Shown: positions 17,317 through 25,317 of the stretch, one piece after another
How the letters are laid out: each line of letters begins with the position of its first letter
Position numbering within the stretch: position 1 is the stretch's first letter
Assembly: GCA_028871195.1 (NCBI GenBank)
Contig: JAGWNT010000007.1
Coordinates: forward strand, 3,211 to 67,210
Reading direction: 5' to 3'
Length of the DNA: 64,000 nt
Source: REEB85 sp018971455
Lineage (GTDB): Bacteria > Pseudomonadota > Alphaproteobacteria > Acetobacterales > Acetobacteraceae
The notes under the pieces: generated by a model
Told to the model about the DNA's origin: nothing
Databases searched by the model: none
What the model saw: only the letters and a program-made list of their open reading frames with translations
Translations under genes and position numbers: made by a program

Positions 17317-18531
17317 ATGGCGAAGATCAAGGTGAAGACCCCCGTTGTGGAACTCGACGGGGATGAGATGACGCGTATCATCTGGGGCTTCATCAAGGAC
17401 AAGCTGATCCTCCCCTACCTCGATATCGACCTCAAATACTACGACCTTGGCATCGAATACCGCGACCAGACCGATGACCAGGTCACGATCGACTCGGCCA
17501 ATGCCATCAAGCAGTACGGCGTGGGCGTGAAATGCGCCACCATCACCCCGGACGAGGCGCGGGTGGCGGAGTTCAAGCTGAAGAAGATGTGGCGCAGCCC
17601 GAACGGCACCATCCGCAACATTCTCGACGGTACAATCTTTCGCGAGCCCATCATCTGCCAGAACGTGCCGCGCCTCGTGCCGCATTGGAGCCAGCCGATC
17701 GTCATCGGCCGCCACGCCTATGGCGATATCTATCGCGCCACCGAAACCAAGATCCCCGGCGCCGGCCGCGTCACCCTGAACTACCAGCCGGCCGGCGGCG
17801 GCCCCGCCCAGGTGATGGAGGTGTTCGACTTCAAGGGCGCCGGCGTCGCGATGGGCATGCACAACACCAAGGAATCCATCGAGGGTTTCGCGCGGGCCAG
17901 CTTCAATTACGGCCTGGCGCGCAAATACCCGGTGTACCTGTCCACCAAGAACACCATCCTCAAAGCCTATGACGGCATGTTCAAGGACGTGTTCCAGGAG
18001 ATCTTCGACGCCGAGTTCAAGGCGCGCTACGACGCGCTGAAGCTGACCTACGAGCACCGCCTGATCGATGACATGGTGGCCAGCGCGCTGAAGTGGAATG
18101 GCGGCTATGTGTGGGCGTGCAAGAACTACGACGGCGACGTGGAGAGCGACATCGTCGCCCAGGGCTTCGGCAGCCTCGGCCTGATGACCAGCGTGCTGAT
18201 GAGCCCGGACGGCAACACGGTGGAGAGCGAGGCCGCGCACGGCACGGTGACGCGCCATTACCGCGAGCACCAGAAGGGCCGCGAGACCAGCACCAACCCG
18301 ATCGCCTCGATCTTCGCCTGGACGCGCGGGCTGATCTATCGCGGCCGCTTCGACAACACCCAGGACGTCACCGATTTCGCCGAGACGCTGGAGCGGGTCT
18401 GCGTCCAGACCGTGGAAAGCGGGGCGATGACCAAGGACCTCGCCAGCCTGATCGGGCCCGCGCAACCCTGGCTGAACACCCAGGACTTCCTTGCCAGGAT
18501 CGATGCCAACCTCAAGCTGGCAATGGCCTGA
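17317..18531 (+). CDS. icd: NADP-dependent isocitrate dehydrogenase
   Basis: A 404-residue eukaryote-type homodimeric IDH that converts isocitrate to 2-oxoglutarate with NADPH formation. The opening MAKIKVKTPVVELDGDEMTRIIW and the substrate loop SPNGTIRNILDGTIFREPI are diagnostic. The cofactor region LMTSVLMSPDG...EAAHGTVTRHYR is intact. GAGGATGG precedes the ATG. The gene stands alone, divergent from the histidine kinase across a 259-base gap. In that gap I see no convincing sigma70 box pair, only an isolated TTGACA on the minus strand near 17144-17149. Confidence 0.96.
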   Translation: MAKIKVKTPVVELDGDEMTRIIWGFIKDKLILPYLDIDLKYYDLGIEYRDQTDDQVTIDSANAIKQYGVGVKCATITPDEARVAEFKLKKMWRSPNGTIRNILDGTIFREPIICQNVPRLVPHWSQPIVIGRHAYGDIYRATETKIPGAGRVTLNYQPAGGGPAQVMEVFDFKGAGVAMGMHNTKESIEGFARASFNYGLARKYPVYLSTKNTILKAYDGMFKDVFQEIFDAEFKARYDALKLTYEHRLIDDMVASALKWNGGYVWACKNYDGDVESDIVAQGFGSLGLMTSVLMSPDGNTVESEAAHGTVTRHYREHQKGRETSTNPIASIFAWTRGLIYRGRFDNTQDVTDFAETLERVCVQTVESGAMTKDLASLIGPAQPWLNTQDFLARIDANLKLAMA

Positions 18532-18553
18532 CACGGCGTTGCGCTATTGCATC

Positions 18554-18586
18554 TTCTCCCTACATGCTGCGGGCATGTAGGGAGAA
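18554..18586 (+). promoter_or_regulatory. perfect hairpin that pairs with the downstream ribosome-binding site
   Basis: TTCTCCCTACATG (18554-18566) is exactly complementary to CATGTAGGGAGAA (18574-18586). One further C-G pair makes a 14-bp stem with a 5-base loop. The 3' arm contains the GGGAGA Shine-Dalgarno of the gene starting at 18592. There is no T-tract, so it is a poor intrinsic terminator for icd. Sequestration of the ribosome-binding site, or a palindromic protein site, fits better. The pairing is seen; the function is inferred. Confidence 0.6.
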
Positions 18587-18591
18587 ATGCG

Positions 18592-19506
18592 ATGGATGAT
18601 CTGGCAGGTAGCGGGCTGGCGGATAACGGGCTGGCGGATAGCGGGCTGGCGAGCAACGGTCTGGCGGGCCTGATCGCGCCGCCGCTGGCGCGGCGCGGCT
18701 TCGTGATGAGCAGCCTGATCGGCGGGCTCACGCTGGCCACCACGCGCGTCGAGGCGCAGGTCATCCACACCGACAGCACCGGGCTGGTCGCCGGCGAGGT
18801 GCAGATCCCGGTCACCGACGGCAGGCTGCCGGGCTATTTCGCCCGCCCGGTGGGCGCCGGCCCGTTTCCCATCGTGCTGGTGAACGAGGAGATCTTCGGC
18901 GTCCACGCCTACATCAAGGATATCTGCCGGCGGCTGGCCAAGCTCGGCTATGCCGCCATCGCGCCGGAGATCTATGCGCGGCTGGCCGATCTGTCGAAGA
19001 TGACGGATGCGAGCCAGATCTTCGCCCAGGTGATCAGCAAGGCACCGGACGCCACCATGCTCTCCGACCTCGACAGCGCGGTGGCCTATGCCGCGGCCCA
19101 TGGCGGCGATATCGCGCGGCTCGGCGTGACCGGCTTCTGCCGCGGCGGGCGCAACACCTGGATGTATGCCGCCCACAACCCCCGGCTGAAGGCCGCCGTC
19201 GCCTGGTATGGCCCGATCCTCGGAACCCCCAGCGCGATCCAGCCGCATACGGTGATGGACATCGCCGGCGATATCCACTGCCCGCTGCTCGGCCTCTATG
19301 GCGGCAAGGATGGCAGCATCCGGGAGGCGGACGTGCAGGCCGCCGCCGCCAAGGCGCGCGCCGCCGGCAAGACCGTGGAGGTCGTCTTCTATCCCGATGC
19401 CGGGCATGGGTTTCATGCCGATTACCGCCCGAGCTACAAGCCGGTCGACGCCGCCGATGGCTGGACCCGCATGCAGGCGTGGTTCCGAAACTACGGGGCG
19501 ATCTGA
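18592..19506 (+). CDS. Tat-exported dienelactone hydrolase family protein
   Basis: A 304-residue alpha/beta hydrolase. An odd N-terminus built of repeats (LADNGLADSGLASNGLAG) precedes a twin-arginine signal (LARRGFVMSSLIGGLTLATT, cleavage near VEA). The mature part matches carboxymethylenebutenolidases: nucleophilic Cys in TGFCRGGRN, Asp in YGGKDGS, His in AGHGFHADYR. The predicted location is the periplasm. The substrate is uncertain because many family members are not true dienelactone hydrolases. The start was chosen at the ATG after GGGAGA. The gene is convergent with modC, seven bases apart. Confidence 0.85.
   Translation: MDDLAGSGLADNGLADSGLASNGLAGLIAPPLARRGFVMSSLIGGLTLATTRVEAQVIHTDSTGLVAGEVQIPVTDGRLPGYFARPVGAGPFPIVLVNEEIFGVHAYIKDICRRLAKLGYAAIAPEIYARLADLSKMTDASQIFAQVISKAPDATMLSDLDSAVAYAAAHGGDIARLGVTGFCRGGRNTWMYAAHNPRLKAAVAWYGPILGTPSAIQPHTVMDIAGDIHCPLLGLYGGKDGSIREADVQAAAAKARAAGKTVEVVFYPDAGHGFHADYRPSYKPVDAADGWTRMQAWFRNYGAI
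18610..18669 (+). repeat. four tandem 15-bp coding repeats
   Basis: Units at 18610, 18625, 18640 and 18655 follow the pattern (A)(G/A)CGG(G/T)CTGGCGG(A)T with few changes. They encode LAD(N/S)G steps just before the Tat motif. Copy number could change by slippage in whole codons, which would lengthen the leader without breaking the frame. Confidence 0.8.
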
Positions 19507-19512
19507 GCCCGT

Positions 19513-20598
19513 CTACGCCGCCAGCACCTCGATTGCGGTCGATTTGAACATGACGACGACCGGCGCGCCCGGCACGAGGTCGAGGCGCGCCACCGCGTCG
19601 GGCGTCACCCGGGCGAGGATCGCCTGGCCCTCGGCGAGCACCTCCACCAACGCGGTGTGGCGCCCGGTGTCGATGGTGACGGCTCGCACCCGGGCCGGCA
19701 GCACGTTCTGCACGCTCACCGGCCCCGGCATGTCGCGCGCCAGGATGACGTCCCGCGCCGGGATGCGCAGCCGCACGGCGTGGCCGGGCGCCATCGCAAG
19801 CTGCGGCACGCGGATGGCGGCCGCGCCGAAGGCCAGCGTGCTGAGCTGGCGCGCCGGGTCGTGGCCGGCGACGTGGGTGGCGATCACCGCACCGGCATCG
19901 TCGCGCGCCGCCCAGGCCAGGTCGCCGCGCGCCGACATCTCGCCGAGCGGGCCGGCGGCCACGACCCGCCCGCCTTCCAGCAGCACCAGCGTATCGGCGA
20001 GCTGAACCACCTCGTCGGCGGCGTGGGTGACGTAGAGCACGGGCAGCGCCCAGGCCGCCTTGAGCCGCGCCAGATAGGGCAGGATTTCATCCTTGCGCGC
20101 GGCATCGAGGCTGGCCAGCGGCTCGTCCAACAGCAGCAGCGCGGGCTGGGCAAGCAGCGCGCGGCCGATCGCCACGCGCTGGCGCTCGCCGCCCGAGAGG
20201 CTGGCCGGGCGGCGCGCGAGCAGACCGCCCAGGCCCAGCACATCGACCACCTCATCGAAGCCGATGATGCGGGCACCCGGGGCGGCGCGGCGCAGCCCGT
20301 AGCGCAGGTTGCCGCTGACCGCGAGGTGGGGGAAGAGCCGCGCATCCTGGAACACCAGCCCGACCCGCCGCCGCTCGGCCGGCACGTGCAGCCCGGCCGC
20401 GCTGTCGGCGAGCAGGCGCCCGGCCACCTCGATGCGCGCCGCGTCGGGCCGCAGCAGCCCGGCCACCGCCGCCACCACGCTCGACTTGCCCGCCCCCGAG
20501 GGGCCGAACAGCACCACCACGCCCGGGGTCGGCGCGGTGAAGGCGATATCGAGCGCGAAGCCGGGGAAGCGGTGGCGCAGGGCGAGGGAGAAGCTCAC
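19513..20598 (-). CDS. modC: molybdate ABC transporter ATP-binding protein
   Basis: A 361-residue protein. The ABC domain has Walker A GPSGAGKSS, signature LSGGERQRVAIGRAL, Walker B LLLLDEPLASLD and a switch His in VTHAADE. It is followed by a C-terminal TOBE/Mop-like domain (LRIPARDVILARD...VQNVLPARVRAV, VVVMFKSTAIEVL) that binds molybdate in ModC proteins. The start is a GTG overlapping the modB stop (GTGA). It powers molybdate import for the formate dehydrogenase encoded just upstream in the same direction. Confidence 0.93.
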   Translation of the reverse strand: MSFSLALRHRFPGFALDIAFTAPTPGVVVLFGPSGAGKSSVVAAVAGLLRPDAARIEVAGRLLADSAAGLHVPAERRRVGLVFQDARLFPHLAVSGNLRYGLRRAAPGARIIGFDEVVDVLGLGGLLARRPASLSGGERQRVAIGRALLAQPALLLLDEPLASLDAARKDEILPYLARLKAAWALPVLYVTHAADEVVQLADTLVLLEGGRVVAAGPLGEMSARGDLAWAARDDAGAVIATHVAGHDPARQLSTLAFGAAAIRVPQLAMAPGHAVRLRIPARDVILARDMPGPVSVQNVLPARVRAVTIDTGRHTALVEVLAEGQAILARVTPDAVARLDLVPGAPVVVMFKSTAIEVLAA

Positions 20599-21305
20599 CG
20601 CCCGATGGCTGCCTGCAGGCGGCGGCCGACCCATTCGGAGAGCACGAGGCCGCCAAGCGCCAGCGCCATCGACATCAGCGACAGCCGGGCCGCCGCGGCC
20701 TCGCCGCCGGGGCTTTGCAGCGCCGAATAGATGGCCAGCGGCAGGGTCTGCGTCTGGCCGGGGATGTTGGCCGCGAAGGTGATCACCGCGCCGAACTCGC
20801 CGAGGCAGGTGGCGAAGCCGACAATGGCGGCGACCAGGATGCCGGGGGCGGCCAGCGGCAGGGTGACGGTCAGCAGCCGGTCGAGCGGGCCGGCGCCGAG
20901 GGTGCGCGCGGCCTGTTCGAGACCGGGATCCACCGCCTCCAGCGACAGGCGGATGGCGCGCAGCATGATGGGAAAGATCATCACCGCGCAGGCCAGGCTG
21001 GCGCCGGCGGTGGTGAAGGCGAGCCGGATATCGAACCAGCGGTGCAGCAGGGCGCCGACCGGCCCGCGAATGCCGAACACCAGCAGCAGCAGCCAGCCCG
21101 TCACCACCGGCGGCAGCACCATCGGCAGGTGCAGCGCGGCACTGAGCAGCCAGCGGCCCGGAAAAGCGTGACGGGCAAGCAGCCAGGCCACCAGGACGGC
21201 CAGCGGCAGGCCGAAGCCGACGGCACGCCCGGCGACCGCGAGGGTCAGCCGCACCGCCTGCCACTCGCCCTGCGACAATGCCAGCGCCGCGAGCCCCTCC
21301 GCCAT
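20595..21305 (-). CDS. modB: molybdate ABC transporter permease
   Basis: A 236-residue inner-membrane permease with about five helices and the cytoplasmic EAA loop EQAARTLGAGPLDRLLTVTLP that contacts ModC. The segment MVLPPVVTGWLLL...GPVGALL is typical of ModB. It begins 93 bases after fdsD and behind a Mo-box. The periplasmic binding protein modA, normally next to modB, is not in this window, so it must lie elsewhere or be replaced. Confidence 0.92.
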   Translation of the reverse strand: MAEGLAALALSQGEWQAVRLTLAVAGRAVGFGLPLAVLVAWLLARHAFPGRWLLSAALHLPMVLPPVVTGWLLLLVFGIRGPVGALLHRWFDIRLAFTTAGASLACAVMIFPIMLRAIRLSLEAVDPGLEQAARTLGAGPLDRLLTVTLPLAAPGILVAAIVGFATCLGEFGAVITFAANIPGQTQTLPLAIYSALQSPGGEAAAARLSLMSMALALGGLVLSEWVGRRLQAAIGR

Positions 21306-21343
21306 GCCAGCCCCTCCGTCGCCGGCACGCGCCGGCGGCCGGA

Positions 21344-21368
21344 CGTTATATGGACCTGGACATATCGG
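21344..21368 (-). promoter_or_regulatory. predicted Mo-box (ModE/MopA-type operator) upstream of modBC
   Basis: Read in the modB direction the sequence is CCGATATGT, eight bases, then ATATAACG. The E. coli/Rhodobacter Mo-box is CGnTATATA-N6/7-TATATAACG, so the right half is nearly perfect and the left half has about one mismatch. It sits 39-63 bases before the modB start, in the fdsD-modB gap. In known systems molybdate-loaded ModE represses here. The regulator gene is not in the window. Confidence 0.65.
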
Positions 21369-21398
21369 GCAAGCGCGCCCGCCGCGACGGGGGAAGGA

Positions 21399-21656
21399 TC
21401 AGCCGGAGGGTGCGGCAGGGCGCGTGTGCAGGTCCGCCGCCGGATCGTGATGGTCGAGCAGCGCCACGGCCTCGCGCGCCACCGGATCAAGCCCGACGCC
21501 GCCGGCGGCGAAATGCACCAGCATGGCGGCGCGCATGCGGGGCTCCCAGAAGCGAAGGATATGGTCGGCCACCTGGCGCGCCGCCTGCCCGCCAGGCTGG
21601 CTGGCGAAGAAGCGGCTGATCTGGTTGGCCATCATGACCAGCTTGTCAGGCGACAT
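21399..21656 (-). CDS. fdsD: formate dehydrogenase delta subunit
   Basis: An 85-residue protein with the family pattern MSPDKLVMMANQISRFFASQP...QVADHILRFWEPRMRAAML, as in the small delta subunit of soluble NAD-dependent Mo formate dehydrogenases. FdsD-type proteins are needed for active enzyme. The ATG at 21656 follows GAGG and lies inside the 3' end of fdhD (11-base overlap). It is the last gene of the fds operon before modBC. Confidence 0.9.
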   Translation of the reverse strand: MSPDKLVMMANQISRFFASQPGGQAARQVADHILRFWEPRMRAAMLVHFAAGGVGLDPVAREAVALLDHHDPAADLHTRPAAPSG

Positions 21657-22464
21657 GCTGCCTCGCAGGCGCGGCGACGCGCGCGGCATGGGTGAAGACC
21701 TCGAACTCCGCGCCGCGGGCGATGCCGACCAGCGTGATGCCGGCGGCCTCGGCGGTGCGCACGGCCAGCGCGGTGGGCGCGGAAATGGCGGCCAGCACCG
21801 GCGCGCCGATCATCGCCGCCTTCTGCACCAGCTCCACCGACAGCCGGCTCGACAGCACGACGATGCCCGCCTCCACCGTGCGGCCGGCGCGGGCCAGCGC
21901 GCCGGCCAGCTTGTCGAGCGCGTTGTGCCGGCCGACATCCTCGCGCAGCAGGAACGCGCCGCCCGGCTGCCAGAACCCCGCGGCATGCACGGCGTGGGTC
22001 TGGCTGTTGATGTCCTGGGCCGGCTCCAGCGCGGCCATCGCGGCGATGAGTCCGGCCGCATCGGTGCGCCATTGCGCCGCCACGCGCGGCACGCTGCGCG
22101 CCGCCTCGGCCAGGCTCTCCAGCCCGCACATGCCGCACCCGGCCGGCCCGATATAGCGGCGGCGGCGCGCGGCGAAGGCGTCGGACGGGCCGCTCGCGAG
22201 CCACATGCGCAGATTGATGCCGTCGCGCCCGGGCACGATTTCAAGATCGCTGATCTCGCCCGCCGCCGTCACCACCCCCTCGGTGAGGCTGAAGCCGACG
22301 GCGAAATCCTCCAGATCGACGGGGCTGGCCATCATCACCGCATGGGTGGCGCCGTCATAGGTCAGCGCCACCGGCACCTCCTCGGCGAGCAGGCGGGCGT
22401 CGCGGCGCGCCCGCCCCGCCTGCCATCGTTCCGTGGTCACCGAAAGGACGGGGCGGGGCATCAT
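21646..22464 (-). CDS. fdhD: formate dehydrogenase accessory sulfurtransferase
   Basis: A 272-residue FdhD that carries sulfur from a cysteine desulfurase to the molybdenum cofactor of the formate dehydrogenase. The essential CxxC is Cys110-Gly-Met-Cys113 (GPAGCGMCGLESL). Other family blocks are DFAVGFSLTEGV, LREDVGRHNALDKL and VLSSRLSVELVQKAA. The start is the first of two adjacent ATG codons overlapping the fdsA stop (ATGATGA). Confidence 0.95.
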   Translation of the reverse strand: MMPRPVLSVTTERWQAGRARRDARLLAEEVPVALTYDGATHAVMMASPVDLEDFAVGFSLTEGVVTAAGEISDLEIVPGRDGINLRMWLASGPSDAFAARRRRYIGPAGCGMCGLESLAEAARSVPRVAAQWRTDAAGLIAAMAALEPAQDINSQTHAVHAAGFWQPGGAFLLREDVGRHNALDKLAGALARAGRTVEAGIVVLSSRLSVELVQKAAMIGAPVLAAISAPTALAVRTAEAAGITLVGIARGAEFEVFTHAARVAAPARQHVA

Positions 22465-25304
22465 TCGGCCGCCGGCGCCGCCGCGACATGCCGGCTGGCG
22501 GCACTGTGGGCGCGATAGCGACGCTGCCAGTCCGTCGGACCATTGGTGGGCGAGACCTGCACGGCCGTCACCTTGTATTCCGGGCAGTTTGTTGCCCAAT
22601 CCGACTGGTCTGTGGTGACCACGTTGGCCTGCGTCTCGGGATGGTGGAAGGTGGTGTAGACAACGCCGGGCGCCACGCGGTCGGTGATATGGGCGCGCAG
22701 GCTGGTGGCGCCGGCGCGGCTCTGCACGCGCACCCAGTCACCCTCGCGCACGCCGCGCATTTCCGCGTCGTTCGGATGGATCTCCAGCCGGTCCTCCTCA
22801 TGCCAGCGGAGATTCTCCGTGCGCCGCGTCTGCGCGCCGACATTGTACTGGCTGAGGATCCGCCCGGTGGTCAGCAGCAGCGGGAAGCGCTGGCCCGTGC
22901 GCTCCTCGCTCGGCACGTAGTCGGTGATCGCGAACCGGCCCTTTCCGCGGGCGATATGGCCGACATGCATCACCGGCGTGCCGGTGGGTGCCGCCTCGTT
23001 GCAGGGCCACTGCACCGAGCCCACGCGGTCGAGCAGCTCGTAGGACACGCCGGCGAAGGCGGGTGTCGTCGCCGCCACCTCGGCCATGATCTGCGCGGGA
23101 TGGGTGTAGGTCCAGTCGAGCCCCATGGCGCGGGCCAGCGCCTGGGTGATCTCCCAGTCCGCCATCCCCGAGCGCGGCGGCATGACGCGGCGGACGCGGT
23201 TGATGCGCCGCTCGGCATTGGTGAAGGTGCCGTCCTTCTCGAGGAAGGTGGAGCCGGGCAGGAAGACGTGGGCGTAGTCGGCGGTTTCGTTCAGGAACAG
23301 ATCCTGCACCACGACGCATTCCATCGCCGCGAGCCCGGCGGCGACGTGCGCGGTATCGGGATCGGACTGCACGATGTCCTCGCCCTCGATGTAGAGGCCC
23401 TTGAAGGTGCCGTCGGCCGCCGCGTCGAGCATGTTGGGAATGCGCAGCCCCGGCTCGGTGGGCAGGGCCACGTGCCACATCCGCTCGAATATTTCGCGCG
23501 TGGCGCTGTCGCTGACATGGCGGTAGCCGGGATATTCATGCGGGAAGGAGCCCATGTCGCAGGCGCCCTGCACGTTGTTCTGACCACGCAGCGGATTGAC
23601 CCCCACGCCGGGCCGGCCAAGGTTGCCGGTGGCCATGGCGAGATTGGCGATCGCCATCACCGTCGTCGTGCCCTGGCTGTGCTCGGTGACGCCGAGGCCG
23701 TAATAGATCGCGGCATTTCCGCCGGTGGCGTAGAGGCGGGCTGCGTCGCGGATCAGTCCGGCATCGATGCCGGCAAGCGAGGCCACGGCCTCCGGGCTAT
23801 GGCGCTGCTCGGCCACGAAGTCCGCCCAGGCCTGGAACCCGTCCCAGTCGCACTGGGTGCGGACATAATTCTCATCGACCAGCCCCTCGGTGACGATGAC
23901 ATGGGCCAGCGCCGTCAGCACGGCAACATTGGTGCCGGGCCGCAGGGCGAGGTGGAAATCGGCCGAGACATGCGGCGTATGGACGAGGTCGATGCGCCGC
24001 GGGTCGATGACGATGAGGCGGGCGCCTTCGCGCAGGCGGCGTTTCATGCGCGAGGCGAAGACGGGATGCGCGTCGGTCGGGTTGGCGCCGATCACCAGCA
24101 TCACATCGCACTGCTCGACACTGTCGAAATCCTGGGTGCCGGCCGAGGTGCCATAGGCGGCGCCCAGCCCATAGCCGGTCGGCGAATGGCAGACACGGGC
24201 GCAGGTATCGACATTGTTGTTGCCGAAGCCGGACCGCACCAGTTTCTGGATCAGGTAGGTCTCCTCATTGGTGCAGCGCGAGGAGGTGATGGCGCCGATG
24301 CTGTCGCGGCCATGGGTTTTCTGCAATCTGGCGAATTCACGCGCGACGTGGCCGAGCGCCTCCTCCCAGCTCACCTCCCGCCAGGGATCGGTGGTTCTGG
24401 CACGCAGCATCGGCCTGGTGATGCGGTCGCGATGGGTGGCGTAGCCGAAGGCGAAGCGGCCCTTGACGCAGGAATGGCCGTGATTGGCCCGCCCGTCCTT
24501 GTAGGGCACCATGCGCACTAGCTCGCCGCCGCGCATCTCCGCCTTGAAGCTGCACCCGACGCCGCAATAGGCGCAGGTGGTGACGACGGCGTGCTCCGGC
24601 TGGCCGATCTCGATGACCGAGTTCTCGATCAGCGTCGCGGTCGGGCAGGCCTGCACGCAGGCGCCGCAGCTGACGCATTCGGAGGCGAGAAAATCCTCGT
24701 CCATTCCAGCTGCGACTTTCGAGGCGAAGCCGCGCCCCTCGATGGTCAGCGCGAAGGTGCCCTGCACCTCCTCGCAGGCGCGCACGCAGCGCGAGCAGAC
24801 GATGCATTTGGCCGGGTCGAAGGTGAAATACGGATTGGACGTGTCCTTCTGCTGACCCAGATGGTTCGCGCCCTCATCGCCATAGCGCACCTCACGCAGC
24901 CCGACCGCGCCCGCCATGTCCTGCAGCTCGCAATCGCCATTGGCCGCACAGGTCAGGCAGTCCAGCGGATGGTCGGAGATGTAGAGCTCCATCACCCCGC
25001 GGCGCAGCTGCTTGAGGCGCTCGCTCTGGGTGGCGACCGCCATGCCGGCGGCGACCGGCGTGGTGCAGGAGGCCGGCGTGCCGCTGCGCCCTTCGATCTC
25101 CACCAGGCAGAGCCGGCAGGATCCGAAAGCGGCCAGGCTGTCGGTGGCGCAGAGTTTCGGCACGGTGACGCCGGCCTCCATGGCCGCGCGCATGATCGAG
25201 GTGCCTTCCGGCACCATGACCGCCATGCCGTCGATGGTGAGCGAGACCATGCCAGCGGAGCCGGATGGCGGCGTGCCGTGGTCGGTTTCCTGGATCAGGC
25301 CCAT
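22461..25304 (-). CDS. fdsA: NAD-dependent formate dehydrogenase alpha subunit (molybdenum)
   Basis: A 947-residue catalytic subunit that oxidises formate to CO2. Cluster ligands can be counted: 2Fe-2S Cys52/63/66/80; His112-Cys116/119/125; two 4Fe-4S sets Cys167/170/173/177 and Cys210/213/216/220; the cofactor-proximal cluster Cys244/247/251/279. The Mo ligand is Cys372 followed by His373 (RVCHSPTGYGL), so it is a Cys and not a selenocysteine enzyme. The bis-MGD domain and C-terminal binding domain are complete. It is soluble, with no Tat signal. Confidence 0.97.
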   Translation of the reverse strand: MGLIQETDHGTPPSGSAGMVSLTIDGMAVMVPEGTSIMRAAMEAGVTVPKLCATDSLAAFGSCRLCLVEIEGRSGTPASCTTPVAAGMAVATQSERLKQLRRGVMELYISDHPLDCLTCAANGDCELQDMAGAVGLREVRYGDEGANHLGQQKDTSNPYFTFDPAKCIVCSRCVRACEEVQGTFALTIEGRGFASKVAAGMDEDFLASECVSCGACVQACPTATLIENSVIEIGQPEHAVVTTCAYCGVGCSFKAEMRGGELVRMVPYKDGRANHGHSCVKGRFAFGYATHRDRITRPMLRARTTDPWREVSWEEALGHVAREFARLQKTHGRDSIGAITSSRCTNEETYLIQKLVRSGFGNNNVDTCARVCHSPTGYGLGAAYGTSAGTQDFDSVEQCDVMLVIGANPTDAHPVFASRMKRRLREGARLIVIDPRRIDLVHTPHVSADFHLALRPGTNVAVLTALAHVIVTEGLVDENYVRTQCDWDGFQAWADFVAEQRHSPEAVASLAGIDAGLIRDAARLYATGGNAAIYYGLGVTEHSQGTTTVMAIANLAMATGNLGRPGVGVNPLRGQNNVQGACDMGSFPHEYPGYRHVSDSATREIFERMWHVALPTEPGLRIPNMLDAAADGTFKGLYIEGEDIVQSDPDTAHVAAGLAAMECVVVQDLFLNETADYAHVFLPGSTFLEKDGTFTNAERRINRVRRVMPPRSGMADWEITQALARAMGLDWTYTHPAQIMAEVAATTPAFAGVSYELLDRVGSVQWPCNEAAPTGTPVMHVGHIARGKGRFAITDYVPSEERTGQRFPLLLTTGRILSQYNVGAQTRRTENLRWHEEDRLEIHPNDAEMRGVREGDWVRVQSRAGATSLRAHITDRVAPGVVYTTFHHPETQANVVTTDQSDWATNCPEYKVTAVQVSPTNGPTDWQRRYRAHSAASRHVAAAPAAE

Positions 25305-25317
25305 CGGTCCTCGTCCT

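Noticed and set aside
18610..18669. CRISPR-like array
   Set aside because: Units are 15 bp, directly abutting and in frame within a coding region, with no spacers or cas genes.
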